Assembly: GCA_026386995.1 (NCBI GenBank)
Contig: JAPLMO010000473.1
Coordinates: forward strand, 1 to 5,244
DNA length: 5,244 bases
Reading direction: 5' to 3'
Source: Planctomycetota bacterium
Lineage (GTDB): Bacteria > Planctomycetota > Phycisphaerae > FEN-1346
Within the stretch, counting starts at the first letter, position 1; each line of letters begins with the position of its first letter. Positions 1 through 5,244 of this stretch are shown here, piece by piece. The notes under the pieces were generated by a model that was given only the letters and a program-made list of their open reading frames with translations, was not told the DNA's origin and made no database searches. Position numbers and translations under genes: made by a program.

Positions 1-993
1 ACCGCCCGCATCGGCGACCCGACCGGGACGAATCATACGCGGCCGGTCCTTTCGGAGGAGCAGATAAGAACCAACGCGCTGACGTACTTCGAGCAGGCCG
101 GCAAGGTCCTCGATACCGGCGCCGGCAAGCTGGAACTCCGGTACAACAGCGAGTGGCTGGCCAAGCTTACGTTCGCCGACGTGTTGCGGCTGGCCGCCCG
201 TATGACCGTCGCGCGGATGCTGGAGCGCGACACTTTTGAGAAGCGGTATAAGGCCGGCGACCCGATCGGCGTCCACGAGTTCCTCTATCCGCTCATGCAG
301 GCCCACGACTCGGTGGTCATCCAGGCCGACGTGGAACTGGGCGGCACGGACCAGACGTTCAACTGCCTCGCCGGGCGGGAACTGATGCGCGACGCCGGCC
401 AGGAGCCGCAGATCGTCCTGACGATGCCCCTCTTGGTGGGCCTCGACGGCGCCGAGAAAATGTCGAAGTCCAAGGGCAACTACGTCGCCGTCACCGACAC
501 GCCCAAGGAGATGTTCGGGAAACTGATGAGCATCCCGGACACGCTGATGGAGAACTACTTCACCCTGCTGACCGGCGTGCCGCCGGCCGAGGTCCGCGAA
601 ATCCTGCGCACCGGCCACCCGCGGGAGGTCAAGGAGCGGCTGGGCATGGCCATCGTTGCCCGGTACTACGGCGACGCGGCCGCCAGAGGCGCCGCCGACG
701 AGTTCCGCCGCGTGTTCTCAGAGAAACAGAAGCCTGTGGACATCCCGAAGAAGTATATCCCCGTTCAGGGCGAGCAGCAGGCCGTGGGACTTGCCTCGAC
801 TATCGTGGCCTGCGGATATGCCTCCAGCACGAGCCAGGCCCGGCGGCTCATCGAGCAGGGCGCTGTGGTCTGGGGCGAGCAGAAGATCACCGACCCCAAG
901 GCCTCGGTTGCCCTCTCCACTGCGGGAACGCTAGTGCGGGTGGGCAAACGCAACTGGGCCGAAGTCTACCCCGAGATCAGACCCGAAAAATAG
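1..993 (+). CDS. tyrS: Tyrosyl-tRNA synthetase, 5'-truncated by the window
   Basis: Class I aminoacyl-tRNA synthetase that charges tRNA-Tyr with tyrosine in the cytoplasm. The frame is open from base 1, giving 330 residues; relatives of this subtype have roughly 400-430, so about 80-90 N-terminal residues, including the HIGH-type motif, lie outside the window. Visible in order (fragment numbering): GDPTG loop at 5-9; YPLMQ at 96-100 and D103, matching tyrosine-binding positions; LGGTDQ at 112-117; the KMSKS ATP-binding signature at 153-157; and a C-terminal S4-like RNA-binding domain at about 264-319, with SQARRLIEQGAV. The residue before D103 is His where many relatives have Tyr. The protein ends with about ten residues beyond the usual S4 end. 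The long insertions of the E. coli type are absent, so it resembles the Thermus-like bacterial subtype. The frame is intact. Identity is very secure from established family motifs. Confidence 0.97.
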   Translation, partial: TARIGDPTGTNHTRPVLSEEQIRTNALTYFEQAGKVLDTGAGKLELRYNSEWLAKLTFADVLRLAARMTVARMLERDTFEKRYKAGDPIGVHEFLYPLMQAHDSVVIQADVELGGTDQTFNCLAGRELMRDAGQEPQIVLTMPLLVGLDGAEKMSKSKGNYVAVTDTPKEMFGKLMSIPDTLMENYFTLLTGVPPAEVREILRTGHPREVKERLGMAIVARYYGDAAARGAADEFRRVFSEKQKPVDIPKKYIPVQGEQQAVGLASTIVACGYASSTSQARRLIEQGAVVWGEQKITDPKASVALSTAGTLVRVGKRNWAEVYPEIRPEK

Positions 994-1079
994 TGGAGGT
1001 CATCTGCGCAATCTACAAGTCCGCCCAGACCGGCAAGCCCGTGGCGTTGCCGCTGAAACGCTTTAAGCCCAAGGGCTGA
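993..1079 (+). pseudogene. Orphan C-terminal tail of a Gfo/Idh/MocA-type oxidoreductase
   Basis: Immediately after tyrS, in another frame and overlapping the last base of its stop codon, 28 codons read VEVICAIYKSAQTGKPVALP followed by LKRFKPKG and a TGA stop. From memory this closely matches the extreme C-terminus of Gfo/Idh/MocA NAD(P)-dependent sugar oxidoreductases, where an (E)VI-AIY-SA-TGKPV-LPL pattern is typical. No body of such a gene precedes it: the upstream sequence is the intact tyrS 3' end, and no start codon with a ribosome binding site is visible. I infer a deletion or rearrangement that removed the rest of the oxidoreductase gene and joined its end to tyrS. A chance resemblance over 28 residues is possible but seems unlikely. 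It is not expected to make a functional product. Confidence 0.55.
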
Positions 1080-1097
1080 GCCTTGCCCGAACCATTC

Positions 1098-1186
1098 ACC
1101 GCGGAGACCGCTGAGAACGCTGAAAAAAGCATCTTTTTTTAAATCTAAATCAGTTCTTTCTCAGCGTCCTCTGCGTTCTCCGCGGT
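1098..1186. repeat. Imperfect inverted repeat with arms of 9-bp tandem units
   Basis: Arms 1098-1129 and 1155-1186 pair over 32 positions with five mismatches (at 1108, 1112, 1116, 1124 and 1128) and one G-U, leaving a 25-nt AT-rich loop. Each arm is itself three 9-bp units: CGCGGAGAC, CGCTGAGAA and CGCTGAAAA at 1100-1126, and on the opposite strand CGCGGAGAA, CGCAGAGGA and CGCTGAGAA at 1184-1158. Within it, AAAAAAG (1123-1129) and CTTTTTT (1133-1139) could form a smaller hairpin. The consensus resembles dispersed GCGGAGAACGCAGAG-type intergenic repeats that I recall from several bacterial phyla. It fills most of the gap before der. A role as a transcription terminator or mRNA stabiliser is possible but not shown; there is no T-run after the right arm. 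Confidence 0.8.
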
Positions 1187-1225
1187 TAAACAAACGTCGC
1201 CAGTCACGAACTTGCAGAGGGTAAA

Positions 1226-2590
1226 ATGCCGCTACCGAAAGTTGTTGTCGTGGGCCGTCCGAACGTCGGCAAGTCGAGCCTTTTCAATACGCTCGCGCGA
1301 CGGCGTGTCTCCATCGTCGAGCCGACCGCCGGCGTCACGCGAGACCGCGTCAGCGTCCTCATCGAGTACCAGAACCGCTGGTTCGAACTCATGGACACCG
1401 GCGGCATGGACTTCAAGACCGGCCAGGAACTGGCGGCCGACGTCCAGAGGCAGATCGAGTACGCCCTCAAGGAGGCATCGGTCGTCCTCTTTGTCGTGGA
1501 CGTGGTCGACGGCCGCACGCCGCTCGACGACGAGGTGGCCGCGCGTCTGCGGCGGGTCAAGGCCCCGATCATCGTGGCCGCCAACAAGGCCGACACCGAT
1601 CGCCGCGACGCCGGGGCCGCCGAGTTCCACGCGTTCGGCTTCGAGCCGGTCATCCCCACGAGCGCCAAGCACGCGCGCGGGCGGCACGAACTGCTGGCGG
1701 CCATCCTCCAGCGCCTGCCCGAGGAGGCCGCCGAGCCGCCCGCCGACGTCGCCATGAAAATCGCCGTCGTCGGCAAGCGGAACTCCGGTAAGAGCAGTTT
1801 CATCAACGCCCTGGCGGGGTCCGAACGCGTCATCGTCAGCGAGGTCCCCGGCACGACGCGCGACGCCATCGACATCCGCTTCGAGAAGGACGGCCTGACC
1901 TACATCGCCATCGACACGGCCGGCATCCGCAAGCGAAAGAGCGTCGCCAACGACATCGAGTTCTACAGCCTCACGCGGGCGATGGACTCGATCTACCGGG
2001 CCGACGTCGTGCTCTTCCTTATCGACGCGCCTACGCCCGTCAGCCAGGTCGATAAGCACCTGGGGGCCGCCATCCAGGAGGCGATGAAACCGGTCGTGGT
2101 GGTCGTCTCGAAGTGGGACCTCGCCAAGGGCCGCGCCACGCCCGAGGCGTTCTCGGGCTACATCGACAAGGTGCTGCCGGGCCTCTCGTACGCGCCCGTG
2201 TCGCTCGTGTCGGCCAAGGACGAAGAGAACATCCTGGGAACGATTGATTTGGCCCGGAACCTCTTCAAGCAGGCATCGACCCGCGTATCGACCGGCGCCC
2301 TGAACCGCGTCATCGGGCACGCGATCCGGCTGCGCCAGCCCCCCTCGCCCATGGCAAAGTTGCCGAAGATATACTTCGCCACGCAGGTGGCCGCGAACCC
2401 GCCCACGATCGTGCTCTTCGTCAACGACCCGGACCTCTTCGGCGAAGACTACCGCCGGTTCATCGAGCACCGCCTGCGCGAGGAACTGCCCTTCACCGAG
2501 GTGCCGATCAGGCTGATCCTGCGTGCGCATGTCGAGGACGAAAAGAAGAACCTGCCGAAGAAGAACGTGCGCAAGGGCCGGCGGTCTTGA
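1226..2590 (+). CDS. der: GTPase Der (EngA), ribosome assembly factor
   Basis: Essential GTPase with two consecutive G domains and a C-terminal KH-like domain; it binds the 50S subunit and promotes its late maturation. The 454-residue length is normal. G domain 1: GRPNVGKS (10-17), switch Thr at 38, DTGG (57-60), NKAD (120-123), SAK (146-148). G domain 2: GKRNSGKS (183-190), Thr at 211, DTAG (230-233), SKWD (295-298), SAKD (329-332). KH-like domain from about 350 to 437, with the family pattern LPKIYFATQ and a basic tail (KKNLPKKNVRKGRRS). Two oddities in domain 2: the P-loop is KRNSGKS rather than RPNVGKS, and the G4 motif has Ser in place of Asn. The ATG follows AGAGGG (1216-1221) with a short 4-nt spacing; the product begins with the usual short MPLPKVVVVGRPNVGKS lead. 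The gene stands alone after a repeat-filled gap, so it probably has its own promoter, which I could not identify. Confidence 0.98.
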   Translation: MPLPKVVVVGRPNVGKSSLFNTLARRRVSIVEPTAGVTRDRVSVLIEYQNRWFELMDTGGMDFKTGQELAADVQRQIEYALKEASVVLFVVDVVDGRTPLDDEVAARLRRVKAPIIVAANKADTDRRDAGAAEFHAFGFEPVIPTSAKHARGRHELLAAILQRLPEEAAEPPADVAMKIAVVGKRNSGKSSFINALAGSERVIVSEVPGTTRDAIDIRFEKDGLTYIAIDTAGIRKRKSVANDIEFYSLTRAMDSIYRADVVLFLIDAPTPVSQVDKHLGAAIQEAMKPVVVVVSKWDLAKGRATPEAFSGYIDKVLPGLSYAPVSLVSAKDEENILGTIDLARNLFKQASTRVSTGALNRVIGHAIRLRQPPSPMAKLPKIYFATQVAANPPTIVLFVNDPDLFGEDYRRFIEHRLREELPFTEVPIRLILRAHVEDEKKNLPKKNVRKGRRS

Positions 2591-2670
2591 CTGCCGCAAT
2601 GCCCCATGTTAAGTTTCCTGTATTAGATTCGTTTCGAGGTGTCGGGATTGGTGATGCAACGGCGGCCAAG

Positions 2671-2677
2671 AGAGGAG
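2671..2677 (+). promoter_or_regulatory. Ribosome binding site fixing a TTG start
   Basis: AGAGGAG lies 7 nt upstream of the TTG at 2685. In that frame an upstream TGA at 2652-2654 leaves only ten codons before the TTG, with no ATG or GTG among them. The product from the TTG begins with a helix followed directly by the conserved N-terminal nuclease segment, so TTG is the best start. Confidence 0.7.
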
Positions 2678-2684
2678 CGGCGTC

Positions 2685-3893
2685 TTGGATATTGCGGCAG
2701 CCATACAGGAAGCCCTTGAACACCGTGACGCTCCTCCGCCAAACGAGTCCAACACGTGCGAATGGGTGATTCTGCCCCTCCTGTACGCCATTGGATACGG
2801 CAAGCGCGAAGTGGTCTCGCGCGATGCCGACATCGCGGGCAAGTTTCCCGACTACACGTTGCTGCCCGCTGCACCGCAGCACTCCTTCTTCCTTGAAGCC
2901 AAGGCGTGGCAGGTTGACCTCGAAGACCAACACGCCAACCAAGCCTTGAACTACGCGAACCAGAACGGCAAGCGATGGGTTGTGCTGACGAACGGCCGCC
3001 GATGGCGGCTCTATGACAACGACATTCGCGGCTGTGCCTCGGACAAGATGGTCGCCGAAATGAACCTCGAACAGAGCGAGCAAGCCGCCCTGTTCCTGGA
3101 GGCCATTGGCAGGGCGTCCGTCTGTGCGGGGCGGCTGCCCCGTTTCGCCGAAGAAGAAACGGCAAGACGAAAGCGCGCCCAAGAGGAGGAGCAGCAGAGG
3201 CAGCAACTGGAGGCCCGCACGCATCGTCTTTCCGAAGTCCTGCAAGAGGAGTTGGTCGACCAGTCAAGTCCGCTGCTAGCCGCCATGCTCGCCAACCTGC
3301 AAACCCGTGAGGGCCTGGGCGACCTCACGGCCAATGATCTCGTTGCCCATTTCAGCGGGGCTCCGCCAGTGACGCAAACTCCGGCTGCGCCACCCGTCAA
3401 GACCGACACGGCCCGTTCCGACAAGGTCTTGGTCATCCCCGCTCGCATCGCCTGGGACCAATACACGAGATTCTCCGCGTATGTGTGCCAAGCCAACCGC
3501 TCTTTCCGGCCGACAACACACCTGGCGTTCTACGTGCGCGGCATCATTGAGACGGCCGTTCCGCAAATACTCGACGTGGTGGAGTCCGTTGAATTGTCGG
3601 ACAAAGGAATCGCGGCTTGCCGGGGCATTTCTGAGACGGCGACACAGCGCCTGCGGGACCTTCTTCGCACAATGCAGCGAATCGGCTGCCCCAGTCAGTT
3701 GGGCCAAACACGCAAAGTAGTGTTCCTGACGCCTCCGGATTCGCCCAAGACCATTCGACTGCCGCAGCCCATTAAAAACGATAAGGTCACCAAGAAGGGC
3801 CGCCCGTGGGCCTTTGTGGTAGGTCAGGGTTACGTCAGCATGGCACGGCTTCTGGCCGGTCCAAAGACGACCTCAGAACTCACTAAGCGTTAG
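2685..3893 (+). CDS. Stand-alone HsdR_N-like PD-(D/E)XK nuclease with unknown C-terminal domain
   Basis: A 402-residue protein probably able to cut DNA. The N-terminal ~145 residues follow the type I restriction HsdR N-domain pattern: NESNT (20-24, helix acid E21), PLLYAIGYG (31-39), PD at 55-56, EAK at 71-73, QALNY (86-90, the QxxxY motif) and VVLTNGRRWRLYD (99-111). The catalytic PD...ExK triad is complete. Residues about 154-190 are rich in Glu, Arg and Gln and look like a coiled coil; a Pro/Thr-rich linker (226-243) follows. The C-terminal domain (about 247-395) contains VIPAR, WDQY, AYVCQANRSFRP, LAFYVRG and a late IRLPQPIKN segment; I recognise no named family. No helicase motifs are present, so it is not a complete HsdR, and no hsdM or hsdS lies nearby. 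Third codon positions look less G/C-biased than in der, hinting at later acquisition. A role in defence against foreign DNA is inferred. The nuclease fold is well supported; its target is unknown. Confidence 0.85.
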   Translation: MDIAAAIQEALEHRDAPPPNESNTCEWVILPLLYAIGYGKREVVSRDADIAGKFPDYTLLPAAPQHSFFLEAKAWQVDLEDQHANQALNYANQNGKRWVVLTNGRRWRLYDNDIRGCASDKMVAEMNLEQSEQAALFLEAIGRASVCAGRLPRFAEEETARRKRAQEEEQQRQQLEARTHRLSEVLQEELVDQSSPLLAAMLANLQTREGLGDLTANDLVAHFSGAPPVTQTPAAPPVKTDTARSDKVLVIPARIAWDQYTRFSAYVCQANRSFRPTTHLAFYVRGIIETAVPQILDVVESVELSDKGIAACRGISETATQRLRDLLRTMQRIGCPSQLGQTRKVVFLTPPDSPKTIRLPQPIKNDKVTKKGRPWAFVVGQGYVSMARLLAGPKTTSELTKR

Positions 3894-4039
3894 CCTGCGC
3901 TTCGGCCACACGACCTCCGTTCGAGGCCAAGTTCTTTGCGCACGGTCTCGTACGGAACCCGTTCGCCGACCTCCGCCATGGCCTTCCGGGCGGCCGCAAC
4001 GTCTATGCGATCTTCTCTTGCCGCGCGAGAACGCTTCCG
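3890..4039 (-). pseudogene. C-terminal remnant of a type II antitoxin-like protein
   Basis: On the minus strand the last ~50 codons of an open frame read EDRIDVAAARKAMAEVGERV followed by PYETVRKELGLE, then an 11-residue tail and TAA. The pattern (acidic ED-D, an Ala-rich helix, GE-VP-E-V-KELGL) is typical of the C-terminal, toxin-binding part of many Phd/RelB-like antitoxins. The frame stays open upstream to 4279, but that part is encoded by repeat sequence (KFKVKGSKFKVK) and Arg/Ala-rich low-complexity sequence, not a recognisable DNA-binding domain. No toxin gene adjoins it: downstream lies the convergent nuclease gene, whose TAG at 3891-3893 overlaps this TAA at 3892-3890. I infer a decayed antitoxin whose N-terminus was lost or replaced. 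It could instead be a free-standing small protein of similar sequence; the family match is from memory. Confidence 0.5.
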
Positions 4040-4066
4040 TGCAGCCGCCCCCGCCGCACGCCCCGT

Positions 4067-4102
4067 TTTCACTTTGAACTTTGAACCTTTCACTTTGAAC
4101 TT
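4067..4102. repeat. Direct repeat TTTCACTTTGAACTT, 21-bp spacing
   Basis: TTTCACTTTGAACTT occurs exactly at 4067-4081 and 4088-4102. Between them is the partial copy TGAACC, and a degenerate CTTTGAG follows at 4104-4110. The array is therefore made of TTTGAAC-like units. Its AT-rich base composition contrasts sharply with the GC-rich flanks. On the minus strand it would encode KFKVKGSKFKVK, an artefact of the 21-bp period. It resembles simple AAGTTCAAAGT-type intergenic repeats and marks the point where the antitoxin-like frame stops looking like a protein. Confidence 0.8.
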
Positions 4103-4287
4103 CCTTTGAGTTTTCCCATCGGCCTCAGGTTCGCCCGCCCCTTCCCCCACACGTGATTCGCCTCCTCGACGCAGAAAATGTAGTTGGCCGGCGTCACGTC
4201 GGCCCGCACGCTGGCGGGGTCCAGCCGCGGAAGCCTTCGCGCCCCTCCGCCACGGCTGGACAAGCCAGCCGTGCCACATGCTGTGGC
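4090..4287 (-). pseudogene. Decayed protein-like fragment, family not recognised
   Basis: A minus-strand frame without a start codon, open from 4287 to a stop at 4090-4092, contains LDPASVRADVTPANYIFCVE followed by EANHVWGKGRANLRPMG before running into the TTTGAAC repeat, which supplies its last residues and stop. The aromatic- and acid-containing composition looks more like real protein than the Arg/Gly-rich alternatives in the other frames. The upstream end passes through the paired hairpins and stops at a TGA. I do not recognise a family. The reading is consistent with a gene end bracketed by two repeat elements, but a chance open frame in GC-rich DNA cannot be excluded. Confidence 0.25.
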
Positions 4288-4502
4288 TCAGTAAACGTCA
4301 AACAACAGCGCGTCTTGCCCCCGAGAACCACGGTTGCCCGAATCTGTTTCTCACCGATCACTGGAGCCGCCACGTCAAGTCCGCCCTGCTCCACGTCATC
4401 TCCCTGGCGAGGCTCGCCTGTGTCCACACCTAGGCGTGGGCCGCCGGAAGCCTTGACACGCGCGTCGGCTAGGAAGTTGTCGCAGATAACACCCGCTGAC
4501 AC
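4194..4502 (-). CDS. Doubtful small ORF, hypothetical
   Basis: A 102-codon frame starting with GTG at 4502, with AGGG a few bases upstream (on the minus strand AAAAGGGTGACGG precedes the GTG) and an in-frame TGA two codons before the start. The first ~70 residues (for example GGLDVAAPVIGEKQIRATVV) have plausible protein composition and moderately G/C-biased third positions. The last ~30 residues are translated from the paired hairpins and the sequence beyond them, so the 3' end is unlikely to be native. No family is recognised and no signal peptide or membrane segment is visible. It may be a short hypothetical gene, a gene truncated by the repeat, or a chance frame. The decayed fragment at 4090-4287 overlaps it in another frame. 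Confidence 0.2.
   Translation of the reverse strand: MSAGVICDNFLADARVKASGGPRLGVDTGEPRQGDDVEQGGLDVAAPVIGEKQIRATVVLGGKTRCCLTFTEPQHVARLACPAVAEGREGFRGWTPPACGPT
4251..4287. repeat. Two adjacent perfect hairpins (REP-like element)
   Basis: CACGGCTGG (4251-4259) and CCAGCCGTG (4265-4273) form a 9-bp perfect stem around ACAAG. Starting on the last base of that stem, GCCACA (4273-4278) and TGTGGC (4282-4287) form a 6-bp perfect stem around TGC. The pair resembles extragenic palindromes carrying GGCTGG...CCAGCC and GTGGCAC-like words. It lies between gene remnants, not at a gene end followed by T residues, so a terminator is not implied. Confidence 0.7.
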
Positions 4503-4606
4503 CCGTCACCCTTTTGCACAGCCTAACGAACGGCAAACGCAATTTCGGTGAACTACTACGGCATCTTACGTTTTCCAAAGGGCGCAGGGGGAGGGGCAAG
4601 GTGCCG

Positions 4607-5244
4607 CTACGGGGCGGGTTTCCCGTCGTCGAGCCGCACGGGTTCCAGCAACCAGGTGATGGTGTTCAGTTCCGGATTGAGACCGGCCAGGGGACCCGGG
4701 ACGCGGTCCTGGCGATTCAGCCCGTGGATGTCCGTATCCACGGAGATGGCCTTGCCGTAGCGGTCCTCGATGGTCTGCCCGACAGTGGGCAACACCCCTA
4801 CCAGGGCGGCGTCGACACGGGGGCCACGCAGGCCGAGCGGCGCCTTGCCCACGGCGAAGGTGAACGTGACGCCCAACGGGGTCTCCTCGCGGCGGAAGTC
4901 CGTCTTGAGGGGGTCCACGACGCTGTGGGCATCGCCGAAGGTGCTCCTGCCGGCGCCTTCCAGGAAGAGGTTGCCATCCGAGGCGTACCCGGGAGCCTCC
5001 TTCACCTTCTCCAGCCCCCGCCGGATGAAGATGTTGTTGTACCACTTGTCATCCTGCGGGACGCCGACCTTGCGGTCGACGGTCGTCCGCGTGTGCGGCC
5101 GGTAGTACTGCGACCGCCGCCGGGTGTCCGAGACCATCTCAAACGCGCAGTCGGCGAAGAGGTTGTGGGCGAAGACGGTCCCCTCGGAGTTGCTGCGGAC
5201 CCCCTGGCCGAACACCTGGCCGACATGACGGCAGCGCTCAGGGC
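4607..5244 (-). CDS. Right-handed parallel beta-helix protein, C-terminal part
   Basis: The frame enters from the right edge of the window; 211 C-terminal residues are visible and the N-terminus lies beyond 5244. It matches the end of right-handed beta-helix proteins such as GH141-like and pectate-lyase-fold polysaccharide-active enzymes, normally secreted. Pointers (fragment numbering): a beta-helix rung with GTVFAHNLFADCAF (21-34), a further rung DDKWYNNIFIRRG (64-76), GNLFLEG (90-96), then a C-terminal beta-sandwich-like region ending with the characteristic DIHGLNR (171-177) and PGPLAGL (182-188). A further ~23 residues, with NTITWLLEPVRL, extend past that usual end. A GTG at 5215 is unlikely to be the start because helix-type sequence continues upstream. 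Catalytic residues and any signal peptide lie outside the window, so substrate and activity cannot be stated; the GH141 link is a resemblance, not an assignment. Confidence 0.8.
   Translation of the reverse strand, partial: PERCRHVGQVFGQGVRSNSEGTVFAHNLFADCAFEMVSDTRRRSQYYRPHTRTTVDRKVGVPQDDKWYNNIFIRRGLEKVKEAPGYASDGNLFLEGAGRSTFGDAHSVVDPLKTDFRREETPLGVTFTFAVGKAPLGLRGPRVDAALVGVLPTVGQTIEDRYGKAISVDTDIHGLNRQDRVPGPLAGLNPELNTITWLLEPVRLDDGKPAP

Larger units (their letters stand above)
3894..4606. other. Gene-poor stretch of remnants and repeats
   Basis: No convincing intact gene occupies these 713 bases. They hold the antitoxin-like tail (minus strand, to about 4039), a direct repeat at 4067-4102, a decayed minus-strand fragment at 4090-4287, paired hairpins at 4251-4287 and a doubtful minus-strand ORF at 4194-4502. 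From 4503 to 4606, downstream of the beta-helix gene's stop, I see no gene, tRNA or clear terminator. The long plus-strand frame at 4153-4551 has Pro/Ser/Arg-rich, protein-unlike composition and is treated as spurious. Confidence 0.6.

Noticed and set aside
1123..1140. AAAAAAG...CTTTTTTT as an intrinsic terminator of tyrS
   Set aside because: The stem is almost all A-T with one G-C pair, unlike a Rho-independent terminator; it is better explained as part of the larger inverted repeat.
1232..2599. 455-codon open frame on the minus strand opposite der
   Set aside because: It is the antisense shadow of a secure gene with strong G/C third-position bias; its Arg/Asp/Val/Gly-rich composition lacks any family motif.
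2587..2615. TTGACT at the der stop as a -35 box for the nuclease gene
   Set aside because: At 16-18 nt spacing there is no acceptable -10 (TAAGTT at best); the TATTAG at 2621 is too far. Not strong enough to call.
2508..3267. Long minus-strand frames opposite the nuclease gene
   Set aside because: The plus-strand gene has a ribosome binding site and clear nuclease motifs; the minus frames have no motifs and cross the der/nuclease gap. The leucine-rich stretch is the complement of the CAG/GAG-rich coiled-coil region.
2685..3893. Complete type I restriction HsdR subunit
   Set aside because: The protein ends at 402 residues without the Walker or DEAD-box helicase motifs that a ~1000-residue HsdR needs, and no hsdM or hsdS is present.
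4067..4110. Possible CRISPR array
   Set aside because: The repeat unit is 7-15 bp with only a few bases between copies, so there are no spacer-sized intervals, and no cas gene is nearby.
4153..4551. 132-codon plus-strand frame in the gene-poor region
   Set aside because: The product is Pro/Ser/Arg/Thr-rich, crosses the hairpins, has no good ribosome binding site and no recognisable motif.

Overview
This looks like a chromosomal window from a GC-rich, environmental-type bacterium, most plausibly of the Planctomycetota or a neighbouring lineage. That placement is an inference. It rests on strong G/C bias at third codon positions, a right-handed beta-helix carbohydrate-active protein, the apparent tail of a Gfo/Idh/MocA oxidoreductase, and dispersed intergenic repeats of kinds I associate with such genomes. 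No rRNA or single marker settles it.

Left part (1-1225): the 3' four-fifths of tyrS (tyrosyl-tRNA synthetase, + strand, start outside the window). Its stop is abutted by a short orphan reading frame resembling the C-terminus of a Gfo/Idh/MocA oxidoreductase. Next comes a large imperfect inverted repeat whose arms are built from 9-bp tandem units. Middle (1226-2590): a complete der (engA) gene for the tandem-GTPase ribosome assembly factor. Both named genes are translation housekeeping genes.

2591-3893: a 402-codon gene on the + strand with a TTG start and a good ribosome binding site. It encodes a stand-alone PD-(D/E)XK nuclease of the type I restriction HsdR N-terminal kind, followed by a charged, probably coiled-coil linker and a C-terminal domain I cannot name. 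It is the best candidate in the window for a little-described system, perhaps a single-gene defence or restriction-like enzyme. There is no methylase, specificity or helicase partner beside it.

3894-4606: about 700 bases without a convincing intact gene. On the minus strand it holds the tail of a type II antitoxin-like protein that converges on the nuclease gene and overlaps its stop codon, a TTTCACTTTGAACTT direct repeat, a short protein-like decayed fragment, a pair of adjacent perfect hairpins, and a doubtful 102-codon ORF. It reads as a scrap-yard of gene ends and repeats.

Right part (4607-5244): the C-terminal 211 residues of a right-handed parallel beta-helix protein (minus strand, 5' end outside the window), of the kind found in secreted polysaccharide-active enzymes. 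The genes do not form one pathway. The accessory nuclease and decayed antitoxin lie between housekeeping genes and a carbohydrate gene.
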